Assembly: GCA_020848315.1 (NCBI GenBank)
Contig: JADLAH010000016.1
Location: 1-6,455, forward strand
Direction of reading: 5' to 3'
From: Chitinophagales bacterium
GTDB lineage: Bacteria > Bacteroidota > Bacteroidia > Chitinophagales > JADIYW01
Length of the DNA stretch: 6,455 nucleotides
In this document: in pieces, positions 1 to 6,338 of the stretch
Numbering within the stretch: the stretch's first letter is position 1
How the letters are laid out: each line of letters begins with the position of its first letter
Made by a program: the position numbers and the translations under genes
Notes under the pieces: generated by a model
Databases searched by the model: none
Seen by the model: only the letters and a program-made list of their open reading frames with translations
Told to the model about the DNA's origin: nothing

Positions 1-31
1 AATCAGTAATAAATTATAAGATGAAATTTGA

Positions 32-1300
32 TTACAAAGTCAGTTCCGCCAGCACCTCTTCTATGACGGCATACACCTTATCCAGCTGCTCCGCGGTGAT
101 GCAATACGGCGGCAGCACGTACAGCGTATTGCCCAGCGGGCGCAGCAACACGCCCCTGCGGATACAGCCTTCGTACAGGATATCGCGCAGCTGATGGAAA
201 TAGCCGCCGCCGTGCGTGTGTACTTCAAAAGCCACGATGGTGCCAAGCTGCCGAACATTCCGCAGTTGCGGGTGCGATTGCAGTCGCGCCGCGGCGGCCT
301 GCTGCCGTGCGGCGAGGTCTTCCCGCATCGGCGCGGACGCTGACAGCACATCCAGACTGGCAGTAGCGGCAGCGCAGGCCAGCAGATTGCCGGTATAGGA
401 ATGGCCGTGAAACAGCGTTTTCAGTTTATCGTCGCTCAGAAACGCGTCGTAAATATCCCGCGTGCAGGTGGTCAGTCCCAGCGGCAGAAAGCCGCCCGTA
501 ATGCCTTTCGAAATGCAATACATATCCGGTTTTGTGTCGAGATAATCGCTGGCAAACAGCTTTCCGGTGCGCCCGAATCCGGTGAATACCTCATCCGCGA
601 TGCAGAGCACACGTTTCTCACGGGCATAGCGCAGCATCGCCTCCAGGTGGACAGCCTTGTACATGCGCATGCCGGCGGAACCTTGCACCAGCGGCTCATA
701 AATAAAGGCCGCTACCGTTCCGCTGTCGATGAGCGTCCGGAAACGAGCCATGACCGCGTCAAAATTATCGTCATCGGGCAAGTCCACCGCTGCAACCTCA
801 AACAGCAGCGATTCAAACGGCTGATTGAAAACACCGCGGGCACCGACAGACATAGCGCCGAAGGTATCGCCGTGGTAGGCACCCTCGAATGCGATGAGCG
901 TCGTGCGGGGCGTGCCCAGATTATACCAGTATTGGATGGCCATTTTGATGGCAACCTCTACGGAAGTGGAGCCATTATCGGAGAAAAAGACCTTTTGTTG
1001 TTGCGCCGGCAGAAGTCCGAGCAATTTTTCCGCCACTTCCACTGCCGGCGCATGGGTGAACCCGGCGAAGATGGCATGCTCAAGGGTATCCAACTGCTGT
1101 TTGACGCGGGCGCCAATCTGCGGATGGGCATGCCCGAACAGGTTGGTCCACCAGCTGGAAATGGCATCGATATAGTCACGGCCGTTTTCATCGCGCAAGA
1201 TGGCTCCTTCGCCACTCACCAGTCCTATGGCAGGCGAGGCAGTCTGATGCTGGGTGAAAGGATGCCAGATGACCCGCTGGTCGCGTTCAGATAGATTCAT
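32..1300 (-). CDS. bioA: Adenosylmethionine-8-amino-7-oxononanoate aminotransferase (DAPA synthase, BioA)
   Basis: Cytosolic PLP-dependent class III aminotransferase that converts 7-keto-8-aminopelargonate (KAPA) to 7,8-diaminopelargonate (DAPA), the third ring-building substrate of biotin synthesis. The 422-residue product is the usual family length. Visible motifs are the BioA-type N-terminus IWHPFTQ (11-17), SSWW (48-51), the PLP phosphate-binding region DNGSTSVEVA (108-117), YHGDTFGAMS (142-151), the cofactor aspartate in DEVFTGFGRTG (236-246), and the Schiff-base lysine K265 in SKGITGG. The paired tryptophans and HPFTQ separate it from ornithine or GABA aminotransferases. The ATG at 1300 lies inside the end of bioD (14-nt overlap), which suggests translational coupling. 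It is the last biotin gene seen; only 31 AT-rich bases follow, with no hairpin. The position matching E. coli BioA Tyr17 is Phe15, and the GHSYTGN stretch resembles Bacillus BioA as I remember it, so the amino donor (SAM or lysine) cannot be settled here. Confidence 0.96.
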   Translation of the reverse strand: MNLSERDQRVIWHPFTQHQTASPAIGLVSGEGAILRDENGRDYIDAISSWWTNLFGHAHPQIGARVKQQLDTLEHAIFAGFTHAPAVEVAEKLLGLLPAQQQKVFFSDNGSTSVEVAIKMAIQYWYNLGTPRTTLIAFEGAYHGDTFGAMSVGARGVFNQPFESLLFEVAAVDLPDDDNFDAVMARFRTLIDSGTVAAFIYEPLVQGSAGMRMYKAVHLEAMLRYAREKRVLCIADEVFTGFGRTGKLFASDYLDTKPDMYCISKGITGGFLPLGLTTCTRDIYDAFLSDDKLKTLFHGHSYTGNLLACAAATASLDVLSASAPMREDLAARQQAAAARLQSHPQLRNVRQLGTIVAFEVHTHGGGYFHQLRDILYEGCIRRGVLLRPLGNTLYVLPPYCITAEQLDKVYAVIEEVLAELTL

Positions 1301-1967
1301 AGTCGATATTTAAGGAAGTGGAAGGAGTGTCGGCATCCGCAGGCGGCAGACATTTCAGTAAAGCGGGACGCAGTTTCTCCGCCTGCTGGGCAATGAATCC
1401 CTTTGACAGAATGTCAGCTTTTTCCACCCGACCGAGCACCGGCACCCGGGTGTACTGCTGTATGTAAGATTCTGAATCCTGATTAGGTTCCCCATTGAAA
1501 ATGATACCGGCCACAGATATGTCGGCATGCTTCAGGGCCTCCAATGTGAGTAAAGTATGGTTAATGCTCCCTAAATAATTCTTAGATACAACAATTACAG
1601 GAATTTGTAGTACTTTAATTAAATCTTTTATTAAAATTCCATCCGTTAATGGCACCATCAGACCGCCTGCACCTTCTACTATCAAGTAATTATTTGTATT
1701 TACAGGTTTAATTTCCTCTATAGCAATTACTTGTTCTTCTATTTCAGCGGCCAGATGGGGAGAAACAGGCGTTCTGAAGCGATATACTTCCGGATGGATA
1801 TTTCCGGGATGCAGGGTGTGTTCTCTGACAAAATCTGAGTCCGTATATTCGAGACCGCCACTTTGCACGGGCTTCCAGTAATCCGCTTTCAATGCTTCTA
1901 CCAGCACCGCACTGACAACGGTTTTACCGATATCAGTACCAATTCCGGTGACGAAAAATCCTTTCAT
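1287..1967 (-). CDS. bioD: ATP-dependent dethiobiotin synthetase (BioD)
   Basis: Cytosolic enzyme that closes the ureido ring: DAPA + CO2 + ATP gives dethiobiotin. The 226-residue product has the full BioD signature: P-loop GIGTDIGKT (8-16), the substrate-binding lysine in YWKPVQSG (K32), the second nucleotide/Mg-site motif EGAGGLMVPL (98-107), and the base-recognition region ending in IIFNG (155-159, N158). The ATG at 1967 gives the canonical start MKGFFVTG. It follows bioF after 46 very AT-rich bases and overlaps bioA by 14 nt. The last ~20 residues (proline-, serine- and aspartate-rich) go beyond the conserved core, and the final codons lie in the bioA overlap. Codons for roughly residues 75-136 are strikingly AT-rich (about 30% GC over 1561-1740), although the protein motifs there are intact. 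The function call is firm. Confidence 0.95.
   Translation of the reverse strand: MKGFFVTGIGTDIGKTVVSAVLVEALKADYWKPVQSGGLEYTDSDFVREHTLHPGNIHPEVYRFRTPVSPHLAAEIEEQVIAIEEIKPVNTNNYLIVEGAGGLMVPLTDGILIKDLIKVLQIPVIVVSKNYLGSINHTLLTLEALKHADISVAGIIFNGEPNQDSESYIQQYTRVPVLGRVEKADILSKGFIAQQAEKLRPALLKCLPPADADTPSTSLNIDYESI
1561..1745. other. AT-rich island inside bioD
   Basis: By hand count 1561-1620 holds 15 G/C of 60, 1621-1680 holds 24 of 60 and 1681-1740 holds 15 of 60, so about 30% overall. Flanking biotin-gene sequence is near or above 50%. The reading frame and BioD motifs run through it undisturbed, so it is a composition change rather than an insertion. It may reflect local recombination or selection for an unstructured mRNA; the sequence does not decide which. 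Confidence 0.7.
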
Positions 1968-2013
1968 ATGATGAAATTAAATTAAACTATTAATTCAAAA
2001 TAAACTACTCAAT

Positions 2014-3147
2014 TCATTTATAATCATTCAACAATGTAAAAAATGAATCAATTTCAGCTATGGTATTGTAACTATGTAACACCAAACGCAGCCGTTCAGT
2101 TCCGACGGGTACCGTCGGCGACACTATTGGCCGGATATCATAGCCATGTTGCCGGAAATAGGCTGCCATCGCGCGACAGGCTTCATTTCCCGGCACCTGT
2201 ATCCCGAAAATCGGGCCATCGCCGAAAATCTGCCGTGCAGTAAAGGCGGTTTTTCTTTTATTAAAGTAATTAATTAGATAAAACAACCTATAACGCTGAT
2301 TAAGATTATTTTGTAAATACAAATAACTATGTTTCACGGCCAGTATCTGAGCCGTATCCGGGGCGGTGGTGTAGATAAAATTGCGGCAAAAGTTGATCAG
2401 GTAGCTCCTGAGCTGCTGACTGCCCAACACGGCGGCACCATGACAACCGACGGCTTTCCCGAAGGTGTATACCCTCGCGAAGCACTTCTCCTCTACTCCG
2501 GCAACATTGCAGAGTCCGCTTCCGTGTATGCCAAAAAGTCCGGTACTGTGCGCCTCATCGACAATCAGGGCGGCTTCGTATTGCTCGGCCAGCTCGGCCA
2601 GTTTTGCCAGATTCGACTGGTCGCCGTCCATGGAAAACACCGATTCCGTGATGATGAATGTTGCAGATCGATTGGAATGCGACTGCAGCAGACTTTCCAG
2701 TTGTGCCATATCATTGTGTGCAAAAGGCACCAACTCCGCCCCGCTCAGTTTCATCCCCTGATGGATGGAAGCATGTACCAGGGCATCGTAAAATATCACA
2801 TCTCCCGGCCTTGCCACGGTCGAAATCAGGCCGACATTGGCCTCAAATCCGGAATTAAAGAAGAGAGCGGCCTCCGCATGGTGTGTCGAGGCCAGTAACT
2901 GTTCCACCGCTTCGTGCAAGGCGGTATTGCCGTTCAGCAAGCGCGAGCCGGTAGCTCCCATACGGTCATACGGATGGCATTTGAGCGCATTTTCCACCTC
3001 CTGACGCAGGTAAGCAGACCGGGAAAGCCCGAGATAATCATTGGAAGAAAAGTCGATAAGTCCCTCTGTGAGGGTAAGTTGCCGATATAAAGCACGTTCC
3101 TGCCGGATGCGGAGCGCGTCGTGTATTCTGTTTTCAATGGATTTCAT
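2014..3147 (-). CDS. bioF: 8-amino-7-oxononanoate synthase (KAPA synthase, BioF)
   Basis: Cytosolic PLP-dependent alpha-oxoamine synthase that condenses a pimeloyl thioester with L-alanine, releasing CO2, to give KAPA, the first committed ring-forming step of biotin synthesis. The 377-residue product carries the family motifs in order: FSSNDYLGL (33-41), GATGSRLLNGN (64-74), FFNSGFEAN (96-104), the cofactor-stacking histidine region HASIHQG (125-131), ESVFSMDGD (168-176), DEAHSTGLFG (197-206), and the Schiff-base lysine K231 in TFGKAVGCHGAA. These fit BioF; glycine C-acetyltransferase (Kbl) or serine palmitoyltransferase are related alternatives that the biotin operon makes unlikely. The ATG at 3147 lies 29 nt past the bioB stop with no clear Shine-Dalgarno, as is usual in Bacteroidota. 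The C-terminal linker around residues 271-299 is encoded by an extremely AT-rich stretch and is rich in Tyr, Asn, Leu and Phe. Confidence 0.95.
   Translation of the reverse strand: MKSIENRIHDALRIRQERALYRQLTLTEGLIDFSSNDYLGLSRSAYLRQEVENALKCHPYDRMGATGSRLLNGNTALHEAVEQLLASTHHAEAALFFNSGFEANVGLISTVARPGDVIFYDALVHASIHQGMKLSGAELVPFAHNDMAQLESLLQSHSNRSATFIITESVFSMDGDQSNLAKLAELAEQYEAALIVDEAHSTGLFGIHGSGLCNVAGVEEKCFARVYTFGKAVGCHGAAVLGSQQLRSYLINFCRNFIYTTAPDTAQILAVKHSYLYLQNNLNQRYRLFYLINYFNKRKTAFTARQIFGDGPIFGIQVPGNEACRAMAAYFRQHGYDIRPIVSPTVPVGTERLRLVLHSYNTIAEIDSFFTLLNDYK
2251..2335. other. AT-rich island inside bioF
   Basis: From 2251 to 2330 only about 14 of 80 bases are G or C (roughly 18%), against around 50% or more on both sides. 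The segment encodes part of the bioF C-terminal half, rich in Leu, Tyr, Asn and Phe codons, between the PLP-lysine domain and the C-terminal domain. The frame is open throughout, so the gene is intact. A second very AT-rich stretch (about 18% GC over 1971-2060) covers the bioF 3' end and the bioF-bioD gap. Confidence 0.7.
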
Positions 3148-3176
3148 GCCCGTTTCGGATTTGTGGGCTGACGACC

Positions 3177-4145
3177 CTATACCAGTTCTTTTTCCTGCTT
3201 AAACGCCTCCATAGGGCGCAATCCGAGCAACTCAAACATCGCCATATCATCGGCAAAGCCCGGATTCGGCGTGGTGAGCAGCTTATCACCGGCAAAAATG
3301 GAGTTGGCACCGGCCATAAAGCAGAAAGCCTGTTCTGCCAGCGACATATCCAGACGGCCTGCGCTGAGTCGCACTTTGGTCTGCGGCATTACGATACGCA
3401 CGGTGGCAATCATGCGCACCATGTCAAAAACAGGCACTCGCTGCATATTTTCGAGCGGCGTTCCTTCTACCGCCACCAGGGCATTTACAGGTACAGAACC
3501 CGGATGCTCCGGCATGGTCGCCAGGGTATGTATCATGCCGATGCGGGCATCATGGCTCTCGCCCATCCCGATAATGCCACCGCTGCAGACGCTGATACCG
3601 GCTTTTCTGACATTGGCGATGGTATTCAGACGGTCGTCGAACGTTCGGGTCGTGATGATTTTATCATAATGCTCTTCAGACGTATCGAGATTGTGGTTAT
3701 ACGCGTACAATCCGGCCTCTTTCAGCTTATTCGCTTGCTCTTCCGTCAGCATGCCCATGGTGCAGCACACTTCCAGTCCGATGCCGTTCACGCCTTTCAC
3801 CATTTCCAGTACTTTGTCGAAATCGCGGTTATCGCGCACTTCCCGCCAGGCAGCGCCCATGCAGAAACGCGAAGAACCATTGGCTTTTGCTTCCTGCGCT
3901 TTTGCCAATACTTCGTCCACTTCCAGTAATTTATGGGCTTTCAGGCCGGTCTGGTAGCGGGCAGCCTGCGGACAGTAGGCACAGTCTTCCGGACAACCGC
4001 CGGTTTTTACAGACAAGAGCGTACTCACCTGCACTTCATTCGGATCGTTGTACTGACGGTGCACGGTAGCCGCCTGATATACTAATTCCAGCAATGGCTG
4101 CTGATAGATTTGCTTGATTTCGTCGATGGTCCAATCGGTTCTCAT
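3177..4145 (-). CDS. bioB: Biotin synthase (BioB), radical SAM
   Basis: Radical-SAM enzyme that inserts sulfur into dethiobiotin to form the thiophane ring of biotin, the last pathway step. The 322-residue product has the [4Fe-4S] motif CPEDCAYC (C51, C55, C58), and residues matching the [2Fe-2S] ligands of E. coli BioB: C95 in [10 protein letters not shown]127 in [10 protein letters not shown]187 in ISVCSGG and R259 in [15 protein letters not shown] (149-156), GGIIGMGE (189-196) and the [16 protein letters not shown] block are also typical. An extra cysteine (C128) sits directly beside the predicted cluster ligand C127, where E. coli has Met. The ATG at 4145 lies 7 nt after the upstream lipoprotein stop, so the two genes are almost certainly co-transcribed; bioF follows after 29 nt. 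No truncation is seen. Confidence 0.97.
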   Translation of the reverse strand: MRTDWTIDEIKQIYQQPLLELVYQAATVHRQYNDPNEVQVSTLLSVKTGGCPEDCAYCPQAARYQTGLKAHKLLEVDEVLAKAQEAKANGSSRFCMGAAWREVRDNRDFDKVLEMVKGVNGIGLEVCCTMGMLTEEQANKLKEAGLYAYNHNLDTSEEHYDKIITTRTFDDRLNTIANVRKAGISVCSGGIIGMGESHDARIGMIHTLATMPEHPGSVPVNALVAVEGTPLENMQRVPVFDMVRMIATVRIVMPQTKVRLSAGRLDMSLAEQAFCFMAGANSIFAGDKLLTTPNPGFADDMAMFELLGLRPMEAFKQEKELV

Positions 4146-4152
4146 ATCGTAG

Positions 4153-4689
4153 TTATTCTTGTTTATTTCCTGACTGATTTTTTCTATTGATCACCCCTTT
4201 CTTTTGTTTTGCTTTGATAAACTGCTCCCGCATGGCGGCTTCCTGCTGCTTGAATCCCGGCAGGTCTTCGAGACCTTCCGGTGGCGCAATGGCTTCTTCG
4301 GAAACTACCACAGTGGTGGTATCCGTCGGCTTCACAGCATACAATTCCGCTTCCACTTTTTTGAGCAAAACAATGAACTCTTCAGGATGTGACTGATAAT
4401 AATTAAAGGTAGTAAAAAAAACAGTACTGTCAATTTGGTGATGCTTCAAAATTGGCGGATACAACGATTTTTTCATCGCCGCCACGGAATCTTTGGACAC
4501 TTTGCTCCATTTTTCATCCACATAGGCTTCCATCAGAAAGATATCGGCCATCACTTTCACCATTTCTTCTTCCTGCAGTTCCTTGCCGTATTTTTCAAAA
4601 GCGTGTTTTCGTACGCAAGACATAAATAATGCGGCAAAGCACACACAGAGCAGCATTTTTGAAGTATATTTATGCGGTAAAAAAAACAT
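4153..4689 (-). CDS. Putative lipoprotein, DUF4296-like, first gene of the biotin operon
   Basis: A 178-residue product if started at the ATG at 4689. It has a lipoprotein-type signal: a short n-region with two lysines, a hydrophobic stretch (about 12-23), then a lipobox-like LFMSC with the lipidated cysteine at C25, so it is expected in the cell envelope, probably anchored to a membrane facing the periplasm. The next part (about 40-110), with [17 protein letters not shown] and a mostly helical charged region, resembles the Bacteroidota family DUF4296, whose function I do not know. The C-terminal third is low in complexity: a Thr/Val run, a proline/glutamate segment, then a basic Lys/Gln/Asn-rich tail. 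An ATG at 4656 would leave only 13 residues before the cysteine and no basic n-region; a TTG further out at 4716 is less likely. Its stop is 7 nt before bioB, implying co-transcription. A role in biotin metabolism is unproven. Confidence 0.8.
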   Translation of the reverse strand: MFFLPHKYTSKMLLCVCFAALFMSCVRKHAFEKYGKELQEEEMVKVMADIFLMEAYVDEKWSKVSKDSVAAMKKSLYPPILKHHQIDSTVFFTTFNYYQSHPEEFIVLLKKVEAELYAVKPTDTTTVVVSEEAIAPPEGLEDLPGFKQQEAAMREQFIKAKQKKGVINRKNQSGNKQE

Positions 4690-4692
4690 GCT

Positions 4693-5388
4693 ATGGCAAA
4701 TATTTCCGTGCTGCAAGATATAACAAAATTAGCTAAAGAGAAAAATGCCGTTTTGGTCGCCATTTCCAAGACAAAACCGGTGGAGGAAATCCGCAAAGTA
4801 TATGATGCCGGACAGCGTGCTTTCGGCGAAAACAAGGTGCAGGAACTGGTGCAGAAATATGAGGAACTGCCGAAAGATATCGAATGGCACATGGTGGGCA
4901 ACCTGCAGACCAACAAAGTAAAATATATTGCTCCTTTCATTCATCTCATTCATTCGGTGGATAGTCTGAAACTGGCTATTGAAATCAATAAACAGGCCGC
5001 CAAAAACGGACGCGTGATTGATGTTTTACTGGAAATACATATCGCCGCGGAAACGAACAAATCCGGTTTTTCTGAAGAAGAACTGATAGACCATCTGGAT
5101 ATCAAAGCCTTTGATTCCCTGAAAAACATCCGTATTGTCGGACTGATGGGCATGGCCACCAACACGAAAAGTCAGGTATTGATAAAAAATGAATTCAGCG
5201 GATTGAAATCCTTTTTCGATGAAATCAGGGAAACCTATTTCAAACAAAATCCCGGCTTCCGTATCCTGTCGATGGGCATGAGCGGCGACTATCTCATTGC
5301 GCTCGAGGAAGGCAGCAATATGATACGGGTAGGTTCCGCCATCTTCGGCGAGCGGGAAATCAAAAAGAATCCGACTATTCCGATTTAA
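4693..5388 (+). CDS. yggS: YggS/PROSC-family PLP homeostasis protein
   Basis: Cytosolic PLP-binding protein with the alanine-racemase N-terminal TIM-barrel fold. It has no known catalytic reaction; the family buffers pyridoxal phosphate and affects vitamin B6 and amino-acid balance. The 231 residues match family length. Visible motifs are the PLP-binding lysine K26 in AISKTKPV, FGENKVQEL (44-52), WHMVGNLQTNK (65-75), GLMGMA (150-155), LSMGMSGDY (192-200) and RVGSAIFGER (212-221). The ATG at 4693 gives a normal N-terminus; the leader is A-rich without a Shine-Dalgarno. Its start codon is 3 nt from the divergent lipoprotein ATG, so its promoter must lie in or upstream of that gene's 5' coding region. 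It ends on a TAA overlapping the stop of the convergent HMG-CoA lyase gene. BioF and BioA across the divide are PLP enzymes, a possible but untested functional link. Confidence 0.95.
   Translation: MANISVLQDITKLAKEKNAVLVAISKTKPVEEIRKVYDAGQRAFGENKVQELVQKYEELPKDIEWHMVGNLQTNKVKYIAPFIHLIHSVDSLKLAIEINKQAAKNGRVIDVLLEIHIAAETNKSGFSEEELIDHLDIKAFDSLKNIRIVGLMGMATNTKSQVLIKNEFSGLKSFFDEIRETYFKQNPGFRILSMGMSGDYLIALEEGSNMIRVGSAIFGEREIKKNPTIPI
4697..4727 (-). promoter_or_regulatory. Candidate Bacteroidota-type promoter for the lipoprotein-biotin operon
   Basis: On the - strand, TTTG (4727-4724) is followed after 19 nt by AATATTTG (4704-4697). The known Bacteroidota consensus is a -33 TTTG and a -7 TAnnTTTG with about 17-23 nt between, so only the first base of the -7 box differs. 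It lies wholly inside the first 12 codons of yggS. The expected start point, a few bases beyond 4697, falls almost on the lipoprotein ATG at 4689, which would give a very short or absent leader. Short AT-rich motifs arise by chance, so this is a moderate candidate. Confidence 0.35.
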
Positions 5389-6239
5389 ACGAAAATGGTA
5401 TTGGCGATGCGCATAGCATTCGCAAAGGCTTCCTTATCGAGGTTGTGCGCAATATTGTTTTCTTCAAAATAAGCGAGCAGATTTTCTGTCGGCATATTAC
5501 CGGTCAGGCTATCCTTCGCCATCGGGCATCCGCCGAATCCCTTGATGGCGCCATCAAAGCGACTACAACCTGCTTCCCAGGCCGTTTCCACTTTTTCCCG
5601 CCAGGTGTCCGGTGTGGTATGGAAATGTGCGCCAAATCCGATTTCAGGAAAGTCGGCAGATAATGTATTAAATACTTCTGTGATCAGCTCCGGTGTAGCC
5701 GCGCCGATGGTATCTGAAATGGAAAATTTTGTAATGCCCATTTCCAGCAATCTGTCCACCCAGTGTTCTACGAGCGCAGCGTTGTAAAAATCGCCGTACG
5801 GATTGCCGAATGCCATAGAAATATAACAAACAAAGGTCTTTCCGGAACATTCCGCGATATTCATGATTTCATCCACCCGCGCCAGCGAATCTTCAATACT
5901 GCAATTGGTATTTCTCTGCTGAAAAGTTTCGGAAATGGAAAAAGGATATCCCAGATAGGTGATTTCATCCAGTTCGCAGGCGGCTTCCGCACCGCGCTTA
6001 TTGCCGACAATCACTGAGAGACGGGTGTTGGTATCATCCAGATTCAGATTAGGAATCACCACGCGGGTATCCGCCATTTGCGGAATGGCCTTATCGGAAA
6101 CGAAACTGCCGCAATCCAGTGTATGAAAGCCCACTTTCAGCAGCGCGTTCAGATATTCGATTTTCTTTTCTGTAGGAATAAATCCTTTTAATCCCTGCAT
6201 CGCATCACGCGGACATTCGATAATTTTTACTGTAGACAC
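5385..6239 (-). CDS. Hydroxymethylglutaryl-CoA lyase
   Basis: TIM-barrel HMGL-like enzyme predicted to split 3-hydroxy-3-methylglutaryl-CoA into acetoacetate and acetyl-CoA, the last step of leucine breakdown. Numbering from the longest open frame (start 6281), I see the catalytic ECPRDAMQG (22-30), the metal-binding histidines in AHFHT (H219, H221), the active-site cysteine in GFGGCPMA (C252), and TGNMPTEN with the ligand-type Asn N262. Homocitrate or isopropylmalate synthases share the fold but lack this GGCP loop. The start is uncertain: the longest frame uses a TTG at 6281 that abuts the T-run of the upstream terminator, whereas the GTG at 6239 gives VSTVKIIECPRD, matching where relatives normally begin, so I prefer 6239 (284 aa). 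The 3' end overlaps the yggS stop. The HMG-CoA substrate comes from the biotin enzyme methylcrotonyl-CoA carboxylase in the leucine route. Confidence 0.9.
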   Translation of the reverse strand: MSTVKIIECPRDAMQGLKGFIPTEKKIEYLNALLKVGFHTLDCGSFVSDKAIPQMADTRVVIPNLNLDDTNTRLSVIVGNKRGAEAACELDEITYLGYPFSISETFQQRNTNCSIEDSLARVDEIMNIAECSGKTFVCYISMAFGNPYGDFYNAALVEHWVDRLLEMGITKFSISDTIGAATPELITEVFNTLSADFPEIGFGAHFHTTPDTWREKVETAWEAGCSRFDGAIKGFGGCPMAKDSLTGNMPTENLLAYFEENNIAHNLDKEAFANAMRIANTIFV

Positions 6240-6284
6240 CTGAAATAGATTATTGCTGTAAAATACGATTTTTCCTGTCAATAA

Positions 6285-6314
6285 AAAAATCCCCGACGCA
6301 TGTCGGGGATTTTT
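6285..6314 (-). terminator. Rho-independent terminator of the T9SS-tail gene
   Basis: A 13-bp perfect stem pairs 6285-6297 with 6302-6314 around the 4-nt loop GCAT. Its core is CCCCGAC/GTCGGGG, followed on the - strand by seven T residues. It lies 24 nt past the stop of the gene at the right edge. The other strand also ends in a T-rich run (TTTTTATT), so it could work in both directions, though no + strand gene is seen to need it. Confidence 0.88.
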
Positions 6315-6338
6315 ATTGTTCGGTACAATACCGCGTGA

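Noticed and set aside
1..31. Possible terminator downstream of bioA
   Set aside because: The 31 AT-rich bases contain no stable inverted repeat followed by a T-run; the operon may continue or end beyond the left edge.
401..1294. A 297-codon open frame on the + strand antisense to bioA
   Set aside because: It lies entirely within bioA, shows no recognisable motif, and is explained by the codon bias of the well-supported gene on the other strand.
1982..2014. Promoter-like ATTG-N20-TAGTTTAA on the - strand in the bioF-bioD gap
   Set aside because: The stretch is about 80% A/T, both boxes are imperfect, and such matches are expected by chance; the operon needs no internal promoter here, though one is not excluded.
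2329..2898. A 189-codon open frame on the + strand antisense to bioF
   Set aside because: It overlaps conserved BioF motifs and has no protein-family features; it is a shadow of bioF.
4665..4672. TATATTTA, a -7-like box for yggS on the + strand
   Set aside because: It matches all but the last base of TAnnTTTG, but no TTTG or TTG lies 17-23 nt upstream, so support is too thin for a feature.
4557..4940. A 127-codon - strand open frame spanning the lipoprotein and yggS starts
   Set aside because: It is in a different frame from the lipoprotein gene, is antisense to yggS, and lacks family features; both overlapped genes are well supported.
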